Positions 1 through 7,862 of a stretch of DNA of 20,201 bases are shown piece by piece. A program made the translations under genes and the position numbers. Every line of letters begins with the position of its first letter. Position 1 is the first letter of the stretch. Under the pieces are notes generated by a model, which was not told the origin of the DNA, searched no databases, and worked only from the letters and a program-made list of their open reading frames with translations. The stretch spans positions 1 through 20,201 of the forward strand of contig JANYIP010000190.1 of assembly GCA_025361995.1 (NCBI GenBank), written 5' to 3'. This DNA comes from Streptomycetales bacterium. GTDB lineage: Bacteria; Actinomycetota; Actinomycetes; Prado026.

Positions 1-1988
1 CCCTCGCCGCGTACACCGCGGCGACCACGCCGTGGACCCTGACCGGAGTGCCCTCCGGCGGCACCTTGGCGTCGGTGGCCGTCGCCACCACCACTGCGAC
101 CCTGACGATCACCGAGGGTGCCGGGGCCGCGGACACCACCGTCGGTGCGTTCACCCTGGCCATGGCCAGCAACGTCGGCGGAGTCAGGGACGCGGCCGGG
201 AACCTCGCCTCTTTCACCACCACTGCGCCGCTGGACAAGTCCAAGCCTGCCCGCCTGTCCATGGTGATGAACGACATCGACGGCAACGGCAAGGTCGACC
301 AGGTGGTCATGACATTTTCCGAACCGCTGTCTGCCTACACCGCCGGAGTCACCGGCTGGACCCTGACCTCCGCCCCCTCCAGCGCGACCCTGGCCTCCGT
401 CGCCGTCTCCGGCAGTACCGCCACACTGACCTTGGCCGAAGGCGCAGCCGCAGCCACAACCGCCGTCGGATCGTTCAAGGTGACCTTGGCCACCAACGCC
501 GCGGGGATCCGCGACGCCGCCGGCAACCTCACCTCCTGGGCGGCGACCGCACCCGCTGACGGCGCGAAGCCCGTGCTTCTGTCCCTCACGATGACTGACA
601 CCACGCTCAACGGGAAGGTCGACCACGCGACGGCGGTCTTCTCCGAGACGCTCTCCGCGTACACCGCCGGAAACGCGCCGTGGACCCTGACCGGGGTGCC
701 CTCCGGCGGGACACTGGCGTCGGTGGCGGTCGCCACCGCCACCGCCACCTTGACGATCACCGAGGGAGCTGGCGCCGCTGACACCACCGTCGGGGCCTTC
801 ACCATCGCGCTGGCGACCAGCGCGACCGGGATACGCGACGCAGCCGGGAATCTCGCCTCCTTCACCACCACAGCGCCAGCAGACAAGGCCGCCCCCGCGC
901 GGTTGAGCATGCTGATGAACGACACGAACGGCAACGGCAAGGTCGACCAGGTGGCACTCACCTTCTCCGAGCCGTTGGACACCTACACGGCCGGGACCGT
1001 GCCGTGGACGCTCGTGGCTGGTCCGTCCGGTGCCACCCTGGGTTCGGTCACCATCTCGGGCTCGACGGCGACACTCACCCTGGCCGAGGGCGCCAGCGCG
1101 GCCGACACCTCCGTCGGGGCGTTCACCGTCGCGCTGGCGAGCAACGCAGCCGGGATCCGTGACCCCGCCGGCAACCTGACGTCGTGGACGGCTGTTGCCC
1201 CGACCGACCACGCCGCCCCAGCCCTGGTGAGCCTGACGATGACCGACACCAACACCAACGGCAAGGTCGACCACGTGACTGCTGTGTTCTCGGAGACGCT
1301 GTCCGCGTACACCGCCGCGAACACGCCGTGGACTCTGACCGGCGTACCGTCCGGGGGCACGCTGTCCTCCGTCGCGGTGGCGACGACGACCGCAACACTG
1401 ACTCTGACCGAGGGCGCAGGAGCTGCCGACACCTCGGTCGGGTCGTTCACTCTCGCACTGGCGGCAAGTGCGACCGGCATCCGTGACGCGGCCGGCAACC
1501 AGTCGACCTTCGCCACCACTTCGCCGGCTGACGGCGCTGGGCCTGTCGCCATCTCCGTGAGCACCACAGGTGGTGCGACGACGGGCAAGATCGAGGTGGC
1601 CGACACGATCACCATCACCTTCTCCGAGCCGCTTGCCGCAGCGTCCGTCCCCTCGGTCGTGACCGTGACAGAGGCAGACCCCGTCGGCGTGGGCAACGAC
1701 ACCCTGACCATCACGGGCATCACCCTGGGAGCACGGAGCACCGGGTCCGACTCCTACATCACCCCGGACGGCGGGATCGCTGACTTCACCGCCTCGACCG
1801 TGGCGCTCAGCAACGGGGGCACCACGATCACCGTCACCGTGGGCGGGGCCTGCTCGAACACCGGGTGCTCAGGCCTCGGCCAGGCGCTGACGACCTCCTC
1901 GCTGGCCTTCTCACCGGCAACGACCTTGACGGACGGCGCGGGGAAGCCGGCTGCCGGGGCACGTACCGACCTCCTGCGGATCTTCTAA
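1..1988 (+). CDS. Secreted Ig-like repeat protein, C-terminal part (5' end outside window)
   Basis: The frame is open from the left edge and ends at a TAA near 1988, so only the last ~662 residues are visible. They form five modules of about 108 residues rich in Thr, Ala, Ser and Val, with recurring motifs such as WTLTGVPSGGTL, GIRDAAGNL and GKVDxVxxxFSE. This is the look of bacterial Ig-like/SwmB-type domains in adhesins and cell-surface proteins. An acidic DxxxNGKVD stretch in each full module resembles a calcium-binding loop. The end is different: a final beta-rich domain with a Cys pair (CSNTGC) and the terminus DLLRIF. No LPXTG motif and no C-terminal membrane helix are visible, so release from the cell or a non-sortase attachment is more likely than sortase anchoring. 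The signal peptide would lie upstream of the window. The adhesion role is inferred; the repeat architecture is seen directly. Confidence 0.85.
   Translation, partial: LAAYTAATTPWTLTGVPSGGTLASVAVATTTATLTITEGAGAADTTVGAFTLAMASNVGGVRDAAGNLASFTTTAPLDKSKPARLSMVMNDIDGNGKVDQVVMTFSEPLSAYTAGVTGWTLTSAPSSATLASVAVSGSTATLTLAEGAAAATTAVGSFKVTLATNAAGIRDAAGNLTSWAATAPADGAKPVLLSLTMTDTTLNGKVDHATAVFSETLSAYTAGNAPWTLTGVPSGGTLASVAVATATATLTITEGAGAADTTVGAFTIALATSATGIRDAAGNLASFTTTAPADKAAPARLSMLMNDTNGNGKVDQVALTFSEPLDTYTAGTVPWTLVAGPSGATLGSVTISGSTATLTLAEGASAADTSVGAFTVALASNAAGIRDPAGNLTSWTAVAPTDHAAPALVSLTMTDTNTNGKVDHVTAVFSETLSAYTAANTPWTLTGVPSGGTLSSVAVATTTATLTLTEGAGAADTSVGSFTLALAASATGIRDAAGNQSTFATTSPADGAGPVAISVSTTGGATTGKIEVADTITITFSEPLAAASVPSVVTVTEADPVGVGNDTLTITGITLGARSTGSDSYITPDGGIADFTASTVALSNGGTTITVTVGGACSNTGCSGLGQALTTSSLAFSPATTLTDGAGKPAAGARTDLLRIF
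3..1631 (+). repeat. Five tandem 324-bp repeats of alternating types B-A-B-A-B
   Basis: Unit starts at 3, 327, 651, 975 and 1299 are spaced exactly 324 bp (108 codons). The last unit runs to about 1631 and is 9 bp longer. Units 1, 3 and 5 share WTLTGVPSGGTL followed by SVAVAT and EGAGAADT. Units 2 and 4 share SVAVSGSTATLTLAEGA or SVTISGSTATLTLAEGA and NLTSW. The true higher-order period is therefore about 648 bp. The acidic loop also alternates, GKVDQ at the end of B units and GKVDH at the end of A units; in the last unit it is degenerate. Confidence 0.9.
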
Positions 1989-2053
1989 CCACACGGGTCG
2001 ACGGGGATCCGCTCCCCACCGAGGCGGCTGGGTCGGTATCTTGCGTACGTGGG

Positions 2054-2078
2054 CTCCCCCGCGGGCTCGACGGGGGAG
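2054..2078 (+). terminator. GC-rich hairpin between the repeat protein and the cyclase gene
   Basis: CTCCCCCG at 2054–2061 pairs perfectly with CGGGGGAG at 2071–2078 around a 9-nt loop. A smaller hairpin (GGGGA/TCCCC) lies at 2003–2017. No T-run follows either. They may end transcription of the repeat protein gene, or they may sit in the leader of the downstream gene. Confidence 0.35.
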
Positions 2079-2096
2079 ACGACCGGCGCACGAGCC

Positions 2097-2103
2097 GAGG
2101 AGG
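2097..2103 (+). promoter_or_regulatory. Ribosome binding site fixing the cyclase start at GTG 2110
   Basis: GAGGAGG lies 6 nt upstream of a GTG at 2110. The zinc-ribbon homology begins three codons later, so 2110 is preferred over the TTG at 2041, whose extra 23 residues are Arg/Pro-rich and look non-coding. Confidence 0.7.
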
Positions 2104-2109
2104 CTAAGG

Positions 2110-5100
2110 GTGGCCCAGTGCTCCAGCTGTGCCGCCGACGTGCTGCCCTCGGACAGCTTCTGCCACGAGTGCGGCGCGGCGGTCGGGGTCCGTACCTGCC
2201 CGTCCTGCGGCACACCCACCGACCGGGGCCGCTTCTGCGCCAACTGCGGCACAGCGCTGGAACCGGCCTCGGCCGGGACCGGCGTCCCACCCTCGGCGCC
2301 GACCACCCAGCGACGGGTCACCTCGGTCCTGTTCGCCGACCTCGTGGGGTTCACGCCGCTCTCGGAGTCGCGCGACCCCGAAGAGGTACGCGAGCTGCTC
2401 TCACGCTACTTCGAGGTCTGCCGGACTGTGCTCGGACGCTACGGTGGCACCGTCGAGAAGTTCATCGGCGACGCGGTGATGGCGGTCTGGGGCGTGCCCG
2501 TCACGCACGAGGACGACGCCGAGCGCTCGGTCCGGGCCGGTCTCGAGCTGGTCGCAGCAGTCGCCGCGCTCGGCGAGACCGTCGGCGCCCCAGGGCTGGC
2601 GATGCGGGTCGGCGTGGTCACCGGTGAGGTCGCCGTCACCGTCGGAGCCACCGCCGAGGGCATGGTGGCCGGCGACGCGGTCAACACCGCGGCCCGGGTG
2701 CAGTCGGTCGCCGAGCCTGGGACGGTCTGGGTCGACGATGCGACCCGATCGTTGACCATGGCCGCGGTCGCGTACGCCGATGTCGGCGAGCAGGCGCTCA
2801 AGGGCAAGTCCGAGCCGGTTCACCTGTGGCAGGCCCGTGCCGTCGTCGCTGAGCTCGGCGGTGGTCAGCGGGTGGACGGCCTGGAGGCGCCACTGGCCGG
2901 CCGGGATCGCGACCTCCGGCTCATCAAGGAGCTCTTTCACGCGACCCAGGAGTCTGCCCGGCCCCGCCTGGTGGTCATCGACGGCGAGGCCGGGGTCGGC
3001 AAGTCGCGGCTGGCCTGGGAGTTCGAGAAGTACGTCGACGGGCTCACCGCGACCGTCCGGTGGCACCGGGGCCGCTGCCTGTCCTACGGCGACGGCGTCG
3101 CCTTCTGGGCCCTGGCCGAGGCACTGCGCCCCCGCCTCGGACTGCTCGAGTCCGAGTCCGGTGACGCGGTCGCCGGCAAGCTGGACCAGACCCTCGATCA
3201 GTACGTTCTCGACCCGCGCGAGCGGGACTGGCTGCGCCCGCGGCTGGCCTCGCTGATCGGCACCACCGACTCGGTGGGCTTCGAGCGCGAGGACCTCTTC
3301 GCTGCCTGGACCACCTTTTTCGAACGGCTCGCCGAGGACGGCAACGCGGTCACGCTGGTCGTTGACGACGCGCACTACGCCGACGACGGACTGCTCGACT
3401 TCCTCGACCACCTCCTCGCCTCGGCCCGGGCTGGCGTCTTCGTGCTGGCGCTGGCCAGGCCCGAGCTGCTGGCGCGGCGCGGCGCCCTCGGCGGACGCCG
3501 GTCCACCGTGATCCGGCTCGACCCGCTCGAGGACGCGGCGATGGCCGAGCTGGTGGACGGCCTCGTCGACGGGCTGCCCGAGGCGACTCGGGCGGCGCTG
3601 GTCGTGCGGGCAGAAGGCGTACCGCTCTTCGCCGTCGAGACGGTTCGCGCGCTGATCGACCAGGACTCCGTGGTGCCCAGGGACGGCCGGTACGTGCCGG
3701 CCGACGGCGTGCTGGTCGACCTCGACGCTCTTGGCGCTCCCGCCACCCTGCAAGCGCTCGTCGCAGCCCGGCTGGACGCGCTGTCGCACGACGAGCGGCG
3801 GGTGGTCGCCGACGCCAGCGTGCTCGGCGCCTCGTTCACCCAGGCCGGCCTGTCAGCGCTGGGGTCAGGCGACCTTGCTGGCGTGCTCGGATCGTTGACC
3901 CGCAAGGAGATTCTCGCGGTCGACCAGGACCGCTTCTCGGCCGAGCGGGGGCAGTTCCGCTTCGTGCAGTCGGTCATGCGTCAGGTGGCGTACTCGACGC
4001 AGTCTCGCCGTGACCGCAAGCGCCGGCACCTGGCCGCAGCGGACTACCTCAGCGCCGCTCCCGACGCCGGCGAAGAGCTCGCGGTTGTCATCGCCCAGCA
4101 TGTGCTCGACGCCCTCGACGCTGCCAGCCGCACGGACACCGACCTCGAGCAGCTGGCCACGAGGGCGGGCGCGCTGCTGGAGCGGGCCGCTGCCAGGTCG
4201 CAGAAGCTCGGCTCCACCGCCGAGGCACTGCGGCTGTACGAGACGGCGCTGGCCCGGGCGACGCAGCCGGCGGACCAAGGCCGCCTCAACCTTGCCGCCG
4301 CCATGGTGGCCCAGGAGGCCGGCGAGTACCGAGCCTCCGTAGAGCACGGCGGTCGGGCCACCGAGATCTTCGAAGCGCTGGGCGACCGCCTGCAGGCCGG
4401 GCTAGCGGCCGGCGTGGCGAGCTACACGCTCATCATCCTGTCTGACCCTGAGGGTGCGCAGGCACTGGCCGAGCCGTGGTGGCAGGAGTTGAAGGACACC
4501 CGTGGCGCCGAGCGAGCGCTGCTGTGGCTGGCCCGGACACTCGGCAACGTCCACTCCGGACGCGGGGAGTTCGCCGCCGCCACCGAGTACGTCGAACGCC
4601 GAGTCCTGCTCGCCGAAGCCATCAACGACCCGGCGTCGCTCTCGCACGCCATCAATGTCGTTGCCGTGACGTGGTCGAACCGCGGCGCACCGATGACCGC
4701 CCGTGGGCTCTTCGAGACGGCAGCGGCGATCGCCCGAGCCAACGACCGGCCCAAGGAGCTGTCCCACGCCCTCAACAACCTGGCGACCGTCCTCATGAGC
4801 CGGGATCTCCCGGCTGCGCTCGCAACCCTCGCCGAAGGCCTGGACATCGGTCGTCGGTCGGGGGCCGTCGGCATGGTCGACTACAACCGAGGCAACTACA
4901 CCGCGGCGCTCTACACCGCCGGCCGGCTGGACGATGCGTGGGAATTACTGATCGAGGCCAGGGGGCAGACATCGATCCCTGCCCTGCGGAACGCCATGGC
5001 CTGCGAAGAGCTCTGGCTCTCCGTTGCCCGCGGCGGCCCGCTGCCAGCACCGCCCGAGCCGCTAGCAGACGGTGGCAATGCAAACGAGTGGGAGCTGAGC

Positions 5101-5640
5101 ATCCACGGTGGCTTCGAGACGTCCCGGCGGCTCGCCGTCGGTGAGGTCGATGGGCTGGCCGCTCTCGCCGAGTCGACCTTGCCGCACCTGCTCTCGGCCA
5201 ACGGGCTCGACGACGACTTCATGCACTTTTGGCCTGACCTGGTCCGGGGCGCGCTCGCCGAGGGCGACTTCGCGGCGGCCGAGCGCATCCTCGCGCCAGT
5301 CGTTGACGCTCCGCTAGGCGTGGTCCCCACCGCGGTTGCCGCGCACTGCCTCGTTCTGCGTGGCCAGCTCGCCGCAGCCCGCGGCGACGACCCGGCCCAA
5401 GCGGAGGCTGACTGGCGGGCCGGCATCGGGGGCTTGGCCGCGTTTGGCGCGGTCGGCTTCGTGGCGCAGGCCGAGGAAGAGCTGGCCCGCTGGCTCGCTT
5501 CGGTCGGGCGAGCCGACGAGGCGGCCGAGCTGGTCGCACGCGCGCGCGCGACGTACGCCGAGATCGGAGCCGCCGGATGGCTGGCCCGGCTAGACTCGTG
5601 GGCCGTCCAGGACGCTAGGGGCGCGGTTCCTGCTGGGTGA
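2110..5640 (+). CDS. Zinc-ribbon / class III nucleotide cyclase / AAA NTPase / TPR protein
   Basis: A 1176-residue multidomain signalling protein. Residues 4–21 (C4, C7, C18, C21) and 30–46 (C30, C33, C43, C46) form two zinc ribbons. Residues about 68–245 are a class III adenylate/guanylate cyclase domain beginning FADLVGFT. Its catalytic set looks complete: metal-binding D77 and D121, substrate lysine K117 in EKFIGDA, then D189, N192 and R196 in GDAVNTAARV. Residues 264 onward are a STAND/AAA-type NTPase with Walker A GEAGVGKS (292–299) and Walker B TLVVDDAH (D419, D420). The C-terminal half (about 640–1176) is Ala/Leu/Glu-rich helical sequence of TPR type. No membrane segment and no C-terminal LuxR helix-turn-helix are seen, so a soluble sensor making cAMP is the likely role. 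Which nucleotide it makes, and what it senses, cannot be read here. Confidence 0.9.
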   Translation: MAQCSSCAADVLPSDSFCHECGAAVGVRTCPSCGTPTDRGRFCANCGTALEPASAGTGVPPSAPTTQRRVTSVLFADLVGFTPLSESRDPEEVRELLSRYFEVCRTVLGRYGGTVEKFIGDAVMAVWGVPVTHEDDAERSVRAGLELVAAVAALGETVGAPGLAMRVGVVTGEVAVTVGATAEGMVAGDAVNTAARVQSVAEPGTVWVDDATRSLTMAAVAYADVGEQALKGKSEPVHLWQARAVVAELGGGQRVDGLEAPLAGRDRDLRLIKELFHATQESARPRLVVIDGEAGVGKSRLAWEFEKYVDGLTATVRWHRGRCLSYGDGVAFWALAEALRPRLGLLESESGDAVAGKLDQTLDQYVLDPRERDWLRPRLASLIGTTDSVGFEREDLFAAWTTFFERLAEDGNAVTLVVDDAHYADDGLLDFLDHLLASARAGVFVLALARPELLARRGALGGRRSTVIRLDPLEDAAMAELVDGLVDGLPEATRAALVVRAEGVPLFAVETVRALIDQDSVVPRDGRYVPADGVLVDLDALGAPATLQALVAARLDALSHDERRVVADASVLGASFTQAGLSALGSGDLAGVLGSLTRKEILAVDQDRFSAERGQFRFVQSVMRQVAYSTQSRRDRKRRHLAAADYLSAAPDAGEELAVVIAQHVLDALDAASRTDTDLEQLATRAGALLERAAARSQKLGSTAEALRLYETALARATQPADQGRLNLAAAMVAQEAGEYRASVEHGGRATEIFEALGDRLQAGLAAGVASYTLIILSDPEGAQALAEPWWQELKDTRGAERALLWLARTLGNVHSGRGEFAAATEYVERRVLLAEAINDPASLSHAINVVAVTWSNRGAPMTARGLFETAAAIARANDRPKELSHALNNLATVLMSRDLPAALATLAEGLDIGRRSGAVGMVDYNRGNYTAALYTAGRLDDAWELLIEARGQTSIPALRNAMACEELWLSVARGGPLPAPPEPLADGGNANEWELSIHGGFETSRRLAVGEVDGLAALAESTLPHLLSANGLDDDFMHFWPDLVRGALAEGDFAAAERILAPVVDAPLGVVPTAVAAHCLVLRGQLAAARGDDPAQAEADWRAGIGGLAAFGAVGFVAQAEEELARWLASVGRADEAAELVARARATYAEIGAAGWLARLDSWAVQDARGAVPAG

Positions 5641-5725
5641 TGCTGCGGATCCCGCCGCTGTAGTCGCTGGTCACCCCGCGCGCGGACCAGACGGCGTTCT
5701 CGACCACCGGGCCCAGTCCACGTCC
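5615..5725 (-). pseudogene. Possible C-terminal remnant of an unrecognised gene
   Basis: The gap between the convergent cyclase and beta-helix genes contains a minus-strand reading frame of about 35 codons ending at a TAG (5615–5617). It includes GPVVENAVWSARG and GGIRSITQQEP. Nearly every third base is G or C, as in the real genes here, whereas the sequence further upstream in that frame is not coding-like. The last 26 bases overlap the 3' end of the cyclase gene. No start with a ribosome binding site is visible and I do not recognise the family, so it is most likely the tail of a lost gene, though it could be chance. Confidence 0.3.
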
Positions 5726-5761
5726 TGGCAGACTCGATCTTTGACGGGTCGGTCCTCATCG

Positions 5762-7060
5762 TCAGCCTCGACGCCAGGACCCAGGCCGCGAGGAGCAGAG
5801 CACCCCGACGCAGTTGGGCGCCGGGGTGTTGCCGTACGCCCGGTTTCCGCCACGGTCCAGCGTGCCCACGATCACATCGATGCCGTGCGCGCCGTTCTGG
5901 GCCGCCAGGTTCCCCTTGAGCGAGTTGCCGGCCGAGTCACCGGGAGCCTGCTCGAACACCCCGATGCCGGCCGCGACGTTGTTCACAGCGACATTGCCGA
6001 CCAGGACGTTGCCGGCCGAGCCGAGGACGATGATGCCGCCGCCCTGGCCGACGGGGCCCTGGTTCGCGTCTGCGGTGTTGCCGGACACTCGGTTGCCGTC
6101 CGCCCCGCCGACCAGCGCGACGCCGGCCAGCCCGTTGCGGCTCGTACCGTTGTTCAGGACGCGGTTCCCGGTCGAGCCGCCCTGCCCACCGGTGAGCAGG
6201 ATGCCAAAGGCGTTCCCGCTGGCCGTGTTGCCACTGATCGTGCTGTCGCGCAGGTCGAAGAAGACGAGTCCGGCGTTGCCGTTGCCGGTCAGGATGTTGT
6301 CGCTGACCACGGCGCGGGTCAGCGCTCCGACCACGATGCCGTTGACGGCGTTGGCCCAGGTGTGGTTCCCGGTGACACGGATCGCGTCCGATCCCGTGTT
6401 GACCTCGAGCCCGTGGTTCACGTTGTGGTCCAACTTGTTGTCGACGACCAAGCTCTTCGGCGACTCGAGCACGAACATGCCGTCCCAGGCGTTGCGCGAG
6501 AGCCGGTTGCGCGCGACCAGTGTTCCCGGGGAGAACATGACGTCCACCCCGTCGGACTGGTACGCGGCGACGTCGTTGGTCACGGTGCTCCCGGTGACGC
6601 TGCTGTGTGCGGAGTACTGCACGAGGACACCCGCGGAGGCGTCACCCTGGACTCCCCCCGCGCCGATCCGCAGGACGCGCAGGTTCGCCACCGAGCTGTC
6701 CGGCGCGTTCCGCAGGTGGACCCCGCTGACGAAGAAGTCCTTGATGGTCCCGTTCTCCACCCGGGCACCGCGGTGACCATCGTCGGCTACCCCGTTGCTG
6801 CCGGCCGCGTTCATCCCGTCGATCGTGTGCCCGGCCAGGTCGACGGTCAGGTTGGCGGCACCGATGACCAGCCCGTCGCCGGGGCAGTCGACGAGGTCGT
6901 TCGCCAGCCGGGTGCTGGCCAGCAGCGTCTGCCCGCAGGTCACCACCGTGCCGGCCCCGCCCGCGGTGGCCGCTGCCCCCGCAGCGACCGCCGCCTCGGC
7001 TGTGCCTGCGGGTACCGCGACGAGCAGGGCGACGAACGTGGCCAAGAGAGTGCGACGCAT
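5762..7060 (-). CDS. Secreted right-handed parallel beta-helix (NosD-like) protein
   Basis: About 432 residues. The N-terminus is a clear signal peptide: MRRTLLATF, then a hydrophobic stretch and cleavage expected after AEA. The mature part begins with a Cys-containing segment and continues as many short beta-helix rungs with Asn/Gly turns, such as VSGNTADANQG, GNAFGILLTGG and DNKLDHNVNHG. This is the pattern of the NosD/pectate-lyase-like fold (right-handed parallel beta-helix). Catalytic residues cannot be assigned; polysaccharide binding or lyase activity is only possible. The ATG at 7060 is preferred because GGAG lies 6 nt upstream; an in-frame ATG at 7072 has no such site. It follows the membrane-protein gene after only 19 bp, so it is probably co-transcribed with the sigma factor gene. 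The end has a Cys pair (NCVGVLC). Confidence 0.8.
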   Translation of the reverse strand: MRRTLLATFVALLVAVPAGTAEAAVAAGAAATAGGAGTVVTCGQTLLASTRLANDLVDCPGDGLVIGAANLTVDLAGHTIDGMNAAGSNGVADDGHRGARVENGTIKDFFVSGVHLRNAPDSSVANLRVLRIGAGGVQGDASAGVLVQYSAHSSVTGSTVTNDVAAYQSDGVDVMFSPGTLVARNRLSRNAWDGMFVLESPKSLVVDNKLDHNVNHGLEVNTGSDAIRVTGNHTWANAVNGIVVGALTRAVVSDNILTGNGNAGLVFFDLRDSTISGNTASGNAFGILLTGGQGGSTGNRVLNNGTSRNGLAGVALVGGADGNRVSGNTADANQGPVGQGGGIIVLGSAGNVLVGNVAVNNVAAGIGVFEQAPGDSAGNSLKGNLAAQNGAHGIDVIVGTLDRGGNRAYGNTPAPNCVGVLCSSRPGSWRRG

Positions 7061-7079
7061 GGTGGGCTCCATCGAAGGC

Positions 7080-7862
7080 TCAGGGGTGGATTGAGGTGAA
7101 CGAGAGGCTGTCGACGACAGGTTGGGTGGCCGCGAGGATCGTGGGCAGCGAGTTGGTCCCGCTCCCGCCTTCGGCGATACCGATGATGCGACCGTCGGGC
7201 AGCTGCACCACGATCGCTCGACCCACCGAACCGGTCACCACACCGAGCGGGCCGTTGAGCCCGGGGACGTGGAAGAGTGCCAGGCAGTTCTCGTTCTGCC
7301 CGTCGCACGTCGCGGTCCCCGACACGCCGGGGCGGAGCTTCAGGTCCACCTGCCAGGCCGGCAGCCCCGCGACGGTCGTCCGGACCGCAGTCGTGGGCTC
7401 GAGCTCCGGGCGCGCAGCCAGCCAGACGGCGATCGATGCCGCCGTGAGTGTCTGCGGCACCGGCGATGCCGAGGTGGGAATCGGCGCCGGGTTCATCACG
7501 ACCTCGACGTACGGACCGGCGGGGGCGTCGATCGTGACCATGACGTTCGACTCGATGTAGTGCGACCACCCGTCCGGGCGGACCGCGGTGAACGGGACGG
7601 CCAGGGGGAAGCTCGTTCCCGAGGCTTTCGGGGAAGGTTGGGTAGCCGCGGGAGCAGTGGCACCCGGGTGCCACACCGACCAGCGCAGCGCCCCGAACCC
7701 GAGCACGAGAGCCACGGCCGCGGCGGCAGCCACGGTGAACCGCACGGTCCGTCGTCCTCGGCGGTGGTGCAGCTCGTCGAGCATGTGGCGGACCTCCAGG
7801 TCGCGGTCGGTCGCCCGGTTCAAGGAATCTGCCGCCGCGCGCGCGCGAGTCTCAATGCTCAT
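7080..7862 (-). CDS. Membrane-anchored protein in anti-sigma position
   Basis: 260 residues. About 40 N-terminal cytoplasmic residues, charged and containing HMLDELHHRRGRR, precede one membrane helix (about 42–59). A Pro/Thr/Ser linker and an extracytoplasmic domain of about 180 residues with two Cys (TCDGQNENC) follow. The topology and the 4-base ATGA overlap with the ECF sigma gene upstream fit an anti-sigma factor or sigma-associated sensor. The zinc-binding HxxxCxxC motif of classical anti-sigma factors is absent, so its function is inferred from position. The outer domain resembles extracytoplasmic domains common next to SigE-like sigma factors in actinobacteria. The frame is open further upstream, but that extension overlaps the sigma gene and is not coding-like; ATG 7862 is the start. 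Confidence 0.75.
   Translation of the reverse strand: MSIETRARAAADSLNRATDRDLEVRHMLDELHHRRGRRTVRFTVAAAAAVALVLGFGALRWSVWHPGATAPAATQPSPKASGTSFPLAVPFTAVRPDGWSHYIESNVMVTIDAPAGPYVEVVMNPAPIPTSASPVPQTLTAASIAVWLAARPELEPTTAVRTTVAGLPAWQVDLKLRPGVSGTATCDGQNENCLALFHVPGLNGPLGVVTGSVGRAIVVQLPDGRIIGIAEGGSGTNSLPTILAATQPVVDSLSFTSIHP

Noticed and set aside
335..1741. Two long minus-strand open frames opposite the repeat protein
   Set aside because: They are antisense to a clear repeat gene, share its 324-bp periodicity by necessity, and encode Ala/Val/Pro-rich sequence without recognisable domains.
2401..3789. A 462-codon minus-strand open frame opposite the cyclase gene
   Set aside because: It is antisense to the catalytic and Walker motifs of the cyclase protein; the long frame is expected in high-GC DNA.
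5741..7099. Long plus-strand open frame opposite the beta-helix gene
   Set aside because: The product is rich in Val, Asp, Arg and Gly without domain signature; the minus strand has a signal peptide and regular beta-helix rungs.
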